In this document: piece by piece, positions 34,435 to 42,646 of the stretch | Layout of the letters: each line of letters begins with the position of its first letter | Position numbering within the stretch: the stretch's first letter is position 1 | NCBI GenBank assembly: GCA_002305915.1 | Contig: DBRJ01000030.1 | Span: 1 to 50,668, forward strand | DNA length: 50,668 bases | Source of the DNA: Pelotomaculum sp. UBA1371 | Lineage (GTDB): Bacteria; Bacillota; Desulfotomaculia; Desulfotomaculales; Pelotomaculaceae | Direction of reading: 5' to 3' | Translations under genes and position numbers: made by a program | Notes under the pieces: model-generated | What the model was told of the DNA's origin: nothing | The model's database searches: none | The model's input: only the letters and a program-made list of their open reading frames with translations

Positions 34435-34568
34435 CTAAAAATTACTCCAAATTAATTAAGTTTAATTTAATAAAATCTGTCCGGTTCTTATTACTATTTA
34501 CTATATGAGCACATGATCTAAAACAGTTCCAGGTAGCCCTTAGCAAATACTTTTTTAGAAGTAATATA

Positions 34569-34748
34569 CTATACCGGGTTTTTTCTGTCCAGAAAACCCT
34601 GGATCGATGTCCCGAAGCTGTTTTTGAACAGATGGTCCGTGCCTACTAAAAACTTTTCAACTGCTGCTGCCCGCCTGCAGTGCGGCTGGACAGGGCTGTT
34701 TGATCTATTCTGAGGAAGCTGCTCATAACAGTCATCCAGAACCTGCAC
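34569..34748 (-). other. Doubtful 59-codon ORF upstream of recO
   Basis: In the 450-nt gap between recO and ubiX the minus strand has a frame from GTG 34748 to TAG 34569, beginning MQVLDDCYEQLPQ and ending FGTSIQGFLDRKNPV. The residue pattern looks more protein-like than chance, but there is no ribosome site. The frame is closed by a stop shortly upstream and I recognise no family. It may be the remnant of a lost gene. An imperfect inverted repeat (CCAGGGTTTTCTG...AAAAAACCCGG) covers its last codons. Nothing else is visible in 34435-34780. Confidence 0.25.
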
Positions 34749-34800
34749 AGCACCAGTACTATTTTAAAAAAGCAAAATTTCGAAAAATAGATTAATATGC

Positions 34801-34806
34801 TATAAT
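34801..34806 (+). promoter_or_regulatory. Probable -10 box for ubiX
   Basis: TATAAT preceded by TGC, about 95 nt upstream of the ubiX start. No convincing -35 is found at 17-18 nt (TTTCGA is the closest). A small stem CCGGC/GCCGG (about 34818-34833) lies in the untranslated leader. Confidence 0.5.
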
Positions 34807-34899
34807 ACACAAAAATAGCCGGCCTTAAAGCCGGGATAGAAGAGACCTGCGCACTTAAAACCCGGGAGTTTTCGGACAGACGGGGAGTTGTGGTGTTTG

Positions 34900-35454
34900 A
34901 TGATGAAGATAGTTGTGGGTATTACGGGCGCCTCCGGAGCAGCTTACGGTATAGCCGTCCTGAAGCATCTTAAGTCTTGCGGTGTTGAAAGCCATCTGGT
35001 CATGAGCCCCTGGGCCCAGCGCACCATCGTGCTGGAAACGGATCTTGACCCGGACCGGGTGGTGAAACTGGCCTCTTGCAACTATCCGGTTGAAGACATG
35101 GCAGCCCCTTTGGCCAGCGGCTCATTTTTCCATAACGGGATGATCATCGCGCCCTGCAGCATGAAGACCCTGGCAGCAATTGCCTGCGGTTATTCCGACA
35201 ACTTGATCGCCCGGGCAGCTGATGTAACCATAAAGGAAGGCCGCAGGCTGGTTCTCCTGACCCGGGAAACCCCCTTAAGCCCCATTCACCTGGAAAACAT
35301 GCTCAAACTGGCTAGATGCGGGGTTGTGATCATGCCGCCGGCACCAGCCCTTTATCACCGCCCCGCAACAGTAGAGGAAGTTGTAAACCAAACAGCCGGG
35401 CGGGCGCTGGAACTGCTGGGCATCAGGAACAAATTGTATCCCCGCTGGAAATAA
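34900..35454 (+). CDS. ubiX: Flavin prenyltransferase UbiX
   Basis: UbiX attaches dimethylallyl to FMN, making prenylated FMN for UbiD-type decarboxylases. The protein starts KIVVGITGASGAAYGIAVLK (Rossmann-like flavodoxin fold) and has the family segments ASGSFFHNGMIIAPCSMKTLAAIA, RRLVLLTRETPLSPIHLENM and IMPPAPALYHRP. Length of about 184 is normal. GGGGAG lies 12 nt before the ATG at 34900; a TTG one codon earlier has better spacing. It stands alone on the plus strand without a UbiD partner in the window, so the client enzyme must be elsewhere. Confidence 0.93.
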   Translation: MMKIVVGITGASGAAYGIAVLKHLKSCGVESHLVMSPWAQRTIVLETDLDPDRVVKLASCNYPVEDMAAPLASGSFFHNGMIIAPCSMKTLAAIACGYSDNLIARAADVTIKEGRRLVLLTRETPLSPIHLENMLKLARCGVVIMPPAPALYHRPATVEEVVNQTAGRALELLGIRNKLYPRWK

Positions 35455-35502
35455 AGCCTTAAACCTGTCCTGTTAAAGGCAGGAGATGATTGCAAAGAAG
35501 AC

Positions 35503-35886
35503 CTATTTAACCCTCGGCGCCAGGGCCCAATTGAAGTACATGTGTAAAATAATTTCAACCAGCCCGATCATGAAGCTTATTAATAAAAAACCGATGACGG
35601 AAAAAGAAGCCGCCATGGTAATAAGCCGGGCAAACCAGATTACGGCGTAGGTTATGGCTACATCCAGGGACGCAGAAATCAAAAGCCCCGTTTTATGGTC
35701 CACGTTCGGGATAATAAACTCCGGGAGCGGAACAAGGTCCATGGTCGTGGTTATAACAGCAAGGATTAAAGCAGTTGTCAGAGCGGAGGCGGTTGACATA
35801 TCGCTGTACCGGGGCAATAAAAACCCCAGGACAAGACTATAGGGGATGATTTTAATGGCAATGGCTACGATATGACTGTAGAACAT
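35503..35886 (-). CDS. DUF2512 (YndM-like) membrane protein
   Basis: A 127-residue integral membrane protein with four predicted helices (about residues 5-22, 34-50, 68-92 and 97-120) and short loops. The motif DLVPLPEFIIPNVDHKTGLL between helices 2 and 3 resembles the DUF2512/YndM family found in spore formers. No enzymatic motif is visible and function is unknown. It converges with ubiX with a 48-nt gap. Identification is from memory of the family pattern, so moderate confidence. Confidence 0.7.
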   Translation of the reverse strand: MFYSHIVAIAIKIIPYSLVLGFLLPRYSDMSTASALTTALILAVITTTMDLVPLPEFIIPNVDHKTGLLISASLDVAITYAVIWFARLITMAASFSVIGFLLISFMIGLVEIILHMYFNWALAPRVK

Positions 35887-36058
35887 TCTCTGTCACTCCC
35901 AAAATCATTATACCCGCAAAAGCAAATAATAAATCCTTTATTAAAGACTTTCTGTTGATTTCCTAAAAAAGACCCGCTCTTGGACCTCAAAACTCCTCAA
36001 TTATCTCTTTAAAACTGAAGCGCCTGCGCCGGGAGCTGCCGTTAGCCGGGTTACCAAC

Positions 36059-37423
36059 TTATCCCAGGATGATCCTGCTGGCCAGGCTAAAATAAATCAC
36101 CATACTGGTAATGTCCATCAAAGTCGTAATAAAAGGGCCCGAAGCCAGCGCCGGGTCAATCCCCAGGCGGTGGATCAGCACCGGTATAAAGCTGCCCAGC
36201 AGCGTGGCGATGATCATGCTTACCGCCAGGGACAACCCCACCACCAATCCCAGCAGGGGGATACCCTGCCAGATGTAGGCAGTAACCGCCATGATCACAC
36301 CGCTGACCAGTCCGATTAAAACCCCCACCCTGGTTTCTCTCCAGATTACCCGCAAAACATCCCCGTGCCCCACCTCCCCGGTAGCCAGTCCCCTCACCAC
36401 CACCGCCAGGGACTGGGTGGCGGCGTTGCCCGGCCCTCCCGCCAGAATATGAATAAATAAGGCCAGGACAGTCAGGGTTTCCAGGGTCCCGGAGAAGAGA
36501 TTGATGACGTTTCCGGCCAGCAGTCCTCCGAACAGCAAACCTACCAGCCAGGGCAGGCGCCGGGCTGCACGTTTCCAGGTCCGGACCTCCTTTTCCTCCC
36601 CCTCCAGGTCAATGTTGCCTGAAAGGCGCATGAGGTCCTCCGTAGCCTCTTCCTCGATAACGTCCAGGATATCGTCCACGGTAATAATGCCGAGGAGTTC
36701 CCGGTCATCATTGACCACCGGAATAGCCAATAAGTCATATTTGGCTACCAGCCGGGCCACCTCTTCCTGGTCGGTCCTGACGTTTACGCTGATAACCCTG
36801 GTCTGCATTATTTCTTCCAAAGGTTGTCCCGGTTCGGCGATAATTAACTCTCTCAGGGAAAACACACCGGTAAGCTGATTGCTCCCGTTCACAACATAAA
36901 CGTAATAAATGATCTCCGCCTCACGGGCCGTAGCTCTCAGTACCCTGACAGCCTCCCGGACGGTAAGGTCCTTCTTAACAGCAGCATATTCAGTAGTCAT
37001 GAGTCCACCGGCGGTTTCCGCGCCGTAGGCCAGAAGCATTCTGATATCCCGGGCTTCCGCTGCGGCGATGATGCCCAGCAGTCTTTCCTTATCCCTCCGG
37101 GGCAATTCGCCCAGCAGGTCTGCGGCGTCATCACCAGGCATTTCTTCCAAAATTTTGGCGGTCCGCTGCCTGCCCAGCCCTTCAAAAAGGGGAACCACCA
37201 TTTGCCGGTCCAGGTCGTAAATAACCCGGGCCGCTTCCTCCGGCTCAATAATCCGCAGGATCTTCACCCGTTGGGCCAGACTGAGCAAGGGAAATACTTC
37301 CGCCAGATCAGTGGGATGCAATTCCTCAAGGCGCTTCTGCAATACTTCCGGAGATGTTTCTAATAAGCGCTCCAGGAGCTCCTCCCTGTTTTTATTTCTA
37401 CTTGTGCTCCTGTCGCCGGGCAT
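36059..37423 (-). CDS. mgtE: Magnesium transporter MgtE
   Basis: MgtE is a homodimeric Mg2+ channel gated by cytoplasmic Mg2+. The 454-residue protein has the N domain (about 1-130; LHPTDLAEVFPLL and GDDAADLLGELPRR), two CBS domains (about 135-260; AAGGLMTTEYAAVKKDLTV and YDLLAIPVVNDDRELLGI) and five C-terminal helices with LFIHILAGGPGNAATQSLAVVVRGLATGEV, the pore-region signature. The ATG follows AGGGGG. I see no M-box or other Mg2+ riboswitch in the 148 nt upstream. It has no obvious operon partner. Confidence 0.95.
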   Translation of the reverse strand: MPGDRSTSRNKNREELLERLLETSPEVLQKRLEELHPTDLAEVFPLLSLAQRVKILRIIEPEEAARVIYDLDRQMVVPLFEGLGRQRTAKILEEMPGDDAADLLGELPRRDKERLLGIIAAAEARDIRMLLAYGAETAGGLMTTEYAAVKKDLTVREAVRVLRATAREAEIIYYVYVVNGSNQLTGVFSLRELIIAEPGQPLEEIMQTRVISVNVRTDQEEVARLVAKYDLLAIPVVNDDRELLGIITVDDILDVIEEEATEDLMRLSGNIDLEGEEKEVRTWKRAARRLPWLVGLLFGGLLAGNVINLFSGTLETLTVLALFIHILAGGPGNAATQSLAVVVRGLATGEVGHGDVLRVIWRETRVGVLIGLVSGVIMAVTAYIWQGIPLLGLVVGLSLAVSMIIATLLGSFIPVLIHRLGIDPALASGPFITTLMDITSMVIYFSLASRIILG

Positions 37424-37513
37424 TATGGAACCCCCTGTACTGAAATTCTTAAACCCCCATTTCCATCAAGGAGGTAGATGAAATTTTATTCTCCCTTTCA
37501 AAACACAAAGAAA

Positions 37514-37544
37514 CTGTCCGACGGATGGTGGACAGCCTTTTTTT
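37514..37544. terminator. Terminator between mgtE and era
   Basis: CTGTCC...GGACAG around a 10-nt loop, followed on the plus strand by CCTTTTTTT and on the minus strand by TTTCTTTGTG. All flanking genes are on the minus strand, so its job is probably to end the era transcript. Confidence 0.6.
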
Positions 37545-37571
37545 AATTACACCGCCTGTTTTTATTCTGTC

Positions 37572-38480
37572 CTAGAACTCTTCCCTGTAACCAAACTGCT
37601 TAATCTGAGCCTCCTTATTCCGCCAGTCAGACTTGACTTTGACCCAGAGTTCAAGATAAATCTTCGACCCCAGCAGGTTTTCAATATCTTCCCTGGCCAG
37701 CCGGCCAATTTGCTTCAACATCTGCCCCTTTTTCCCAATCAGAATACCCTTCTGGGAATCTCTCTCCGTATAAATAACGGCGCGCACCGCAACAAGCTCA
37801 TTGGACCGCCGGGTCAGATCTTCAATCACCACCGCAACCGAATGGGGTATTTCCTGGGAGGTAAGGCATAGCACCTTTTCACGAATCAACTCGGCCATGA
37901 TAAAGGCTTCCGGCCTGTCAGTAAGCATGTCTTCGGGATAATATTTCGGCCCTTCCCCCAGGTTTCCTGTGATAACCTCGAGCAAGCGGGGCAGGTTTTC
38001 GCCGGTAAGAGCTGAAACCGGTACTATTTCCTTAAAGTTGTAAAGCTTGCTGTACTGCTCAATCAAGGGGAACAGGTCTTCCTTTAAAACAAGATCTATT
38101 TTGTTTATTACCAGAATGACCGGTGTTTTAAGGCCTGTAAAGCGTTCCGCGACGAAACGGTCACCGGGCCCCGGCAGCTGATTTGCTTCTACCAGAAAAA
38201 GGATTAAATCAACCTCGTTTAATGTTTTCAGGGCTACCTGCACCAGGCGTTCCCCCAGTTTATGCTTTGGCTTGTGGATCCCGGGGGTATCCAGGAAAAT
38301 AATCTGACTTTCTGGCCGGGTGAGGACACAGAGAATCTTATTTCTGGTAGTCTGGGGTTTGTCAGACATGATGGCCATTTTTCTTCCCATCAGTTTATTT
38401 AAAAGGGTTGACTTGCCCACGTTGGTCCTGCCCACAAGCGCAACAAATCCGGATTTGAAAGAGTCATTTACCTTTTCCAA
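37572..38480 (-). CDS. era: GTPase Era
   Basis: Era is an essential GTPase that helps mature 16S rRNA and assemble the 30S subunit. GTPase motifs are ALVGRTNVGKSTLLN (G1), PQTTRNKIL (G2 region), FLDTPGIHKPKH (G3) and VINKIDLV (G4). The C-terminal KH domain has GILIGKKGQMLKQIGRLARED. Starting at the TTG at 38480, which has AAAGGTGG five nt upstream, gives 302 residues, the usual size. The frame extends 29 codons further to 38567, but that stretch is not family-like. It follows cdd, as in B. subtilis. Confidence 0.95.
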   Translation of the reverse strand: MEKVNDSFKSGFVALVGRTNVGKSTLLNKLMGRKMAIMSDKPQTTRNKILCVLTRPESQIIFLDTPGIHKPKHKLGERLVQVALKTLNEVDLILFLVEANQLPGPGDRFVAERFTGLKTPVILVINKIDLVLKEDLFPLIEQYSKLYNFKEIVPVSALTGENLPRLLEVITGNLGEGPKYYPEDMLTDRPEAFIMAELIREKVLCLTSQEIPHSVAVVIEDLTRRSNELVAVRAVIYTERDSQKGILIGKKGQMLKQIGRLAREDIENLLGSKIYLELWVKVKSDWRNKEAQIKQFGYREEF

Positions 38481-38602
38481 GGGAACCACCTTTACTTTAT
38501 GAGCACTGATTTTTAAGCTTTGCTTCGACTTTAAAAATTTAAGCCTGGTTACTTCTAAAAAGAACAACTATAAACAAACGCCGGGCAAAATCCTTAGGCT
38601 AG

Positions 38603-39028
38603 CTAGGGGTCAACCGTCTCAACTGTTCCGGCAAGGAGCCTTTCCCGGTCAAAAACGCAAGGCAGGAGCTCATCCAAAGTCTGTACAAGGTAATCTCCCC
38701 GGGCGTTGACCATATAGACTTTCAGCTTCGCGCCGAACTCGGCCAGAGTCTGGCGGCAGGCTCCGCAGGGAACACAGAAATCAGCGGTACCGGCCGTGAC
38801 GGCAATGGCCTCAAAATCATGCTCACCTGCGGATACAGCCTTGTAAAGGGCCACCCGTTCAGCACAGCAGGTCAGGCTGTAGGATGCGTTTTCAATATTG
38901 CAGCCTGTATAATAACGGCCTTGCCTGGTCAGGATGGCAGCGCCCACCCTGTAATTTGAATAGGGCGCGTAGGCCTTTTCCCTGGCGTCCACGGCAGCGT
39001 TAATCAGCTTATCGACTGGAAATTCCAT
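38603..39028 (-). CDS. cdd: Cytidine deaminase
   Basis: Deaminates cytidine/deoxycytidine to uridine/deoxyuridine in pyrimidine salvage. The 141-residue protein is the short homotetrameric form. It begins with AYAPYSNYRVGAAIL and has the catalytic zinc motif NIENASYSLTCCAERVAL (Cys followed by catalytic Glu) and VPCGACRQTLAEF with the two other Cys ligands. The ATG follows AAGGGAAGAAG. It lies between dgkA and era as in other Firmicutes. The 238-nt spacer to dgkA contains nothing I can identify. Confidence 0.95.
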   Translation of the reverse strand: MEFPVDKLINAAVDAREKAYAPYSNYRVGAAILTRQGRYYTGCNIENASYSLTCCAERVALYKAVSAGEHDFEAIAVTAGTADFCVPCGACRQTLAEFGAKLKVYMVNARGDYLVQTLDELLPCVFDRERLLAGTVETVDP

Positions 39029-39266
39029 ACTTCTTCCCTTCCCGAAACCGCCGTCAAAATAATATTTTTATTTTGCAGGTCGATTCAAGATTTGCTCCTT
39101 AATAATTCATCTGTTATGGCCCAACCCGGCCTCTTTCTCTTTTACCTTTAAAGTATACCCTGCTCTGCAGCCATTTTTAAGCTTGCCTGGCGTATTATCG
39201 TCAAAACCAGGAGAAGGAAACTCCATAACTCTAAATTTTAGACCTTATTGCCCAGTGAAACTGTGT

Positions 39267-40001
39267 TCACCATCCCGCAAGCTTGAAAACCGCTAAGGTG
39301 ACGAGGGTCCCCAGCAGTGCTCCGGTAATGATCCCGGCAAGTGTACGGGATTCCGGTCCCGGACCGCCGTGTGCCGCCAGGAGAACCAGGAACAGGGCTA
39401 TGGTTGCAGCCAGTAAATTCCCCGTCAGCAGGGTAAGGGCCGTACCTCCGGCGAAAGCCAGGGCTGTACGGCCGCTGGGCAGCCATCTTCCTTTAACGTT
39501 ATCCATGCTGCTCCAGGCCTTCCCTGCCAGTGTCAATAAAGACACCAGCAAAAAGGCAGTCAATGTTACAAGAAGGGGAACTCCTTTGTCCTTGTAAGCG
39601 CCCGGAACAACGCTTTCCAGCCGGGGATAGAAAACAACATAGGCCACCACAAGGGCATTCAGGGCAGTCACAAGCACGGCTCCCGCAGCTGTATCCTTTA
39701 CTACTTTCGCCAGGTGGCTGTATTCCTGAACGAAAAGGTCCACTGCCTTTTCCAGGGAGGTATTGAACAGCTCAGCCATAAACACCAGGGTAATGGCAAA
39801 AAACAGCAAAACAAAGTCCCTGGAGCTGATTCTAAAATATAACCCCGCTCCTAAAACAATAACTGCAGCCATAAAATGGATGCGCACGTTGCGCTGGGTT
39901 TTCAGAGCATATACAAGCCCGGCCAAGGCGTATTGAAAACTACGCCTGAGTTTGTCCAGACCCACAGCAGCCACCCGCCTGTCTGTCTCGAGCGCTATCA
40001 A
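39267..40001 (-). CDS. dgkA: DgkA-type lipid kinase fused to a degenerate PAP2-like domain
   Basis: Residues ~15-130 are a DgkA family kinase with three helices and the signature ELFNTSLEKAVDLFVQEYSHLAKVVKDTAAGAVL; in Gram-positives this acts on undecaprenol. The C-terminal ~115 residues are four more helices with WLPSGRTALAFAGG and GPGPESRTLAGIITGALLG, which line up with the PSGH and SRxxxGxH motifs of PAP2 phosphatases. The expected histidines are replaced (PSGR, no H after SR), so phosphatase activity is doubtful. The start is uncertain: the TTG at 40001 lacks a good ribosome site, while GTG 39965 has GGGTGG before it. Confidence 0.85.
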   Translation of the reverse strand: MIALETDRRVAAVGLDKLRRSFQYALAGLVYALKTQRNVRIHFMAAVIVLGAGLYFRISSRDFVLLFFAITLVFMAELFNTSLEKAVDLFVQEYSHLAKVVKDTAAGAVLVTALNALVVAYVVFYPRLESVVPGAYKDKGVPLLVTLTAFLLVSLLTLAGKAWSSMDNVKGRWLPSGRTALAFAGGTALTLLTGNLLAATIALFLVLLAAHGGPGPESRTLAGIITGALLGTLVTLAVFKLAGW

Positions 40002-40042
40002 ATTACCGTTTTAAAGACACCATCATCCAAATAACGGGCAGT

Positions 40043-40504
40043 TTACTGCCTTGACAGTTCCAGGCCGGCCAGGACATCTTCTTCCCTTTCCCGCATTTTC
40101 CGGTGGTTTTCCTCCTCCTGGTGGTCGTAACCCAACAGGTGCAGCACACCGTGTACAGTTAAATAAGCCGCCTCCCGCTGAAAACTGTGACCGAATTCCC
40201 GGGCCTGGCGCCCGACAGTCTCCAGAGAGATCACCACGTCCCCCAGGATAACCTCTTCTTCCTCTTCCGGCAGAGACTCGCCTTCCAGCATCGCAAAGGA
40301 AAGTACGTCGGTGGGGCTGTCTACACCGCGATACTTTTTATTCAACTCTTGAATATAGTCGTCATCCACAAAGACCAGGCTGACTTCGGCATCTTCCCTG
40401 TAGCCTTCGTCCTTTAAAACAGCCTGCACAGCCCGGCTCAGTAAGCCTATCAGACTTTCATCAACCGCCACTTTTTTCTGCAAGTTGTTTACGAGTACCG
40501 ACAC
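40043..40504 (-). CDS. ybeY: Endoribonuclease YbeY (16S rRNA maturation)
   Basis: YbeY is a metalloprotein needed for 3' end processing of 16S rRNA and ribosome quality control. The 153-residue protein has NKKYRGVDSPTDVLSFAM and the zinc motif YLTVHGVLHLLGYDHQEEE (H-x3-H-x5-H). The GTG start at 40504 has AAAGGAG 9 nt upstream and overlaps the end of pgpH by 44 nt. It sits between dgkA and pgpH as in the conserved cluster. Confidence 0.95.
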   Translation of the reverse strand: MSVLVNNLQKKVAVDESLIGLLSRAVQAVLKDEGYREDAEVSLVFVDDDYIQELNKKYRGVDSPTDVLSFAMLEGESLPEEEEEVILGDVVISLETVGRQAREFGHSFQREAAYLTVHGVLHLLGYDHQEEENHRKMREREEDVLAGLELSRQ

Positions 40505-42641
40505 GCTTTCTTCTCCTTTCCATTTCCTGGGCCATGTCCGGATACTCGATCCGGGAGTGGAAGATTCCCGTTAAAACCCTGACAAAAGCTGCTGCAATGA
40601 CATCAAGGTCCTTTAAGGTAAGGTCGCACTCGTCAAGCTGGCCGTCGTTTAATTTATCTTTAATTATTTTTCGTACCAGCCCTTCCACCCGGCCCGCCGT
40701 ACGGTTTTGCAGGGAACGGACCGCAGCCTCCACCGAATCTGCCAGCATGACCAGGGCCGCTTCTTTGGTCTGGGGTTTGGGGCCTTCGTATCTGAATTCT
40801 TCCTCGGTTATAGTTTCTGTCCGGTCGCTTTCCAGGGCTTTATGATAAAAATAACTGACCAGGCCGTTGCCGTGGTGCTGTTCGATAATATCAATAATCC
40901 TCTGGGGCAGCCTGTGCTCCCTGGCCATTTCCACCCCGTCCTTGACGTGGGAGGTCAGGATTAGTGTACTCAGGGAAGGGGCGATTTTATCATGGGGATT
41001 GTCACAGGTCATTTGGTTTTCAATGAAAAAATAGGGCCTTTTGATTTTGCCGATATCGTGGTAGTAAGCGCCCACCCTGACCAGCAGGGACTCGCCGCCC
41101 ACCACATCCGCAGCCGCCTCGGCCAGGTTGCCCACAATAATACTGTGGTGATACGTCCCGGGGGCTTCGGTAAGAAGCCTTTTCAAAAGCACATTGTTGG
41201 GGTGGGAGAGTTCCAGAAGCCTGACGGGAGAAGTAATCTGGAAGGTATGTTCCAGAAAGGGCAGGGAGCCGTTGGTCAGGATGGATGACAGGATCCCGCT
41301 GGTAATACCCAGGGCCAGGCTCGTAGAAATCAGCAGCCCCAGGGGGGTTTCCATAACCAGCCCTACAATAAAGATTGCTACCACATTGGCGCCGCTGGTA
41401 TAAAACCCGGCCCGGACCAGGTCGCCGCGCTGGCTGAGCTTGGAAACGCTGTAAACACCGGTAATCCCGCCAATCAGGCCCACCAGCCCGAAGCGCAGTT
41501 GATTGCCGGTCATGATTGCCAGCATAAAGCTCATTACAGCCACCACCAGCACTGCCAACCGGGAGTCCAAAAGAATGGCAATGAGCATTCCGGCCGCTGC
41601 AAGGGGCACCATGTACCCGAACTGGGCGCCGAATTCCGGCCACTGGTTGACATTGATGGCAATAATAGCCTTACCTACCGCTAAAACGACTATAACAATA
41701 ATTCCCAGCAAATAAACATGCCCTGGATGGTCGTAAATTTCCCGGTTTTGCTGAAAAAGATAAAAGAGAACAACCACGGTCAGCAGGACCGTCAGCATTA
41801 AAATACCCATCACCGAGGTCCAGGGAAGTTTGGTGCGGGTGAGGCCCAGGGCTTGAAGCTTGGCCAGGTGCTCCTCGGTTACAATTTCACCTTCACCTAT
41901 TATCTTTTCGCTCTCCTTGACGGAAATCATGGTTGGAGCAACGAGGGCCATGGCTTCTTCCTGTTTTTGCCTTGTCATTTCATAGTCGATAAAGGCATTG
42001 GGACGAAGATAGAGCTCAATTATACTGATGGATAAATTTTCATAATGCTGGGGCAGGCTCATCCTGGTAATTTGACCGGCAATATCTCTCTCGTCTTCTT
42101 CCAGGCTGTCCTGGGTAATTCCATCACCCTCCTCCATGCTTAAGGCGATCATGCCTTTTAAGGAGTTCTCAACCTGCTGCGTGTAGCCCGGTGAAGACTC
42201 GGCCAGTTTCTCAAGATCCCCGTCGTTTAAAGTGAAAGGAAGGATATCCTTCAATTTGTCGATTCTGGCGTCTTTATCCAGGCTTTCATCCCCCTGGACC
42301 TCACGCAGCGCTCCCGCCACATCGGAAATATCCTGTTGAACACCGATACTGACCTGCGGGTCCTTGACGAAGACTTTTTCCACCTTTTCTGCGGCAAGCC
42401 GGCGCTGTTCGGTTGTCTTATTTTTGTCTTCAAATACAATACTCTTGTCTGCATAAAAGGTTCTGGGAGAAACCTGTCCCACCTGCAGATTAGTTTCATT
42501 GGGGAAAAAGTTTACCGACATGATCAAGGTCAAGAGAAACAGAAATAAAACTGCCGCGCTGCCCCTTCGTATCTTGCGCTGCCTTGCCAGCAGGGACAGG
42601 ACGGCCGTCAGCTTGTTTTTAATCCTGCCGAAGATGAACAT
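40461..42641 (-). CDS. pgpH: Membrane HD phosphodiesterase PgpH (YqfF), c-di-AMP hydrolase family
   Basis: PgpH-type proteins hydrolyse c-di-AMP. Order of parts: one N-terminal helix (about 25-45), an extracellular 7TMR-HED domain (about 50-270), seven helices (about 280-460), and a cytoplasmic HD domain. The HD domain contains APGTYHHSIIVGNLAEAAAD, VGAYYHDIGKIKRPYFFIEN and REHRLPQRIIDIIEQHHG. About 726 residues is normal. GAGGAG 8 nt before the ATG at 42641 supports that start; the GTG at 42650 overlaps the phoH stop. The gene links this region to c-di-AMP and hence possibly K+ homeostasis. Confidence 0.95.
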   Translation of the reverse strand: MFIFGRIKNKLTAVLSLLARQRKIRRGSAAVLFLFLLTLIMSVNFFPNETNLQVGQVSPRTFYADKSIVFEDKNKTTEQRRLAAEKVEKVFVKDPQVSIGVQQDISDVAGALREVQGDESLDKDARIDKLKDILPFTLNDGDLEKLAESSPGYTQQVENSLKGMIALSMEEGDGITQDSLEEDERDIAGQITRMSLPQHYENLSISIIELYLRPNAFIDYEMTRQKQEEAMALVAPTMISVKESEKIIGEGEIVTEEHLAKLQALGLTRTKLPWTSVMGILMLTVLLTVVVLFYLFQQNREIYDHPGHVYLLGIIVIVVLAVGKAIIAINVNQWPEFGAQFGYMVPLAAAGMLIAILLDSRLAVLVVAVMSFMLAIMTGNQLRFGLVGLIGGITGVYSVSKLSQRGDLVRAGFYTSGANVVAIFIVGLVMETPLGLLISTSLALGITSGILSSILTNGSLPFLEHTFQITSPVRLLELSHPNNVLLKRLLTEAPGTYHHSIIVGNLAEAAADVVGGESLLVRVGAYYHDIGKIKRPYFFIENQMTCDNPHDKIAPSLSTLILTSHVKDGVEMAREHRLPQRIIDIIEQHHGNGLVSYFYHKALESDRTETITEEEFRYEGPKPQTKEAALVMLADSVEAAVRSLQNRTAGRVEGLVRKIIKDKLNDGQLDECDLTLKDLDVIAAAFVRVLTGIFHSRIEYPDMAQEMERRRKRVGTRKQLAEKSGG

Positions 42642-42646
42642 CAATC

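Noticed and set aside
34810..34900. Riboswitch in the ubiX leader
   Set aside because: Only one small CCGGC/GCCGG stem is visible; no conserved motif is recognised.
37478..37546. Plus-strand 22-codon frame (MKFYSPFQNTKKLSDGWWTAFF less the last residues as typed) with AAGGAGG before the ATG and two Trp codons within a hairpin, resembling a trp leader peptide
   Set aside because: No plus-strand gene or trp operon follows; the WW codons come from the terminator hairpin between mgtE and era. Most likely coincidence, although the ribosome site is good.
37424..37571. Mg2+-sensing M-box riboswitch upstream of mgtE
   Set aside because: The spacer is only 148 nt, includes the era terminator and shows none of the M-box conserved blocks I know.
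39238..39486. 82-codon minus-strand frame overlapping dgkA
   Set aside because: It is in another frame of the dgkA coding region, lacks a ribosome site and has a low-complexity basic composition.
41020..41643. 207-codon alternative frame inside pgpH
   Set aside because: It is on the same strand as pgpH but out of frame, with Gly/Arg/Pro-rich composition typical of shifted reading and no start signal.
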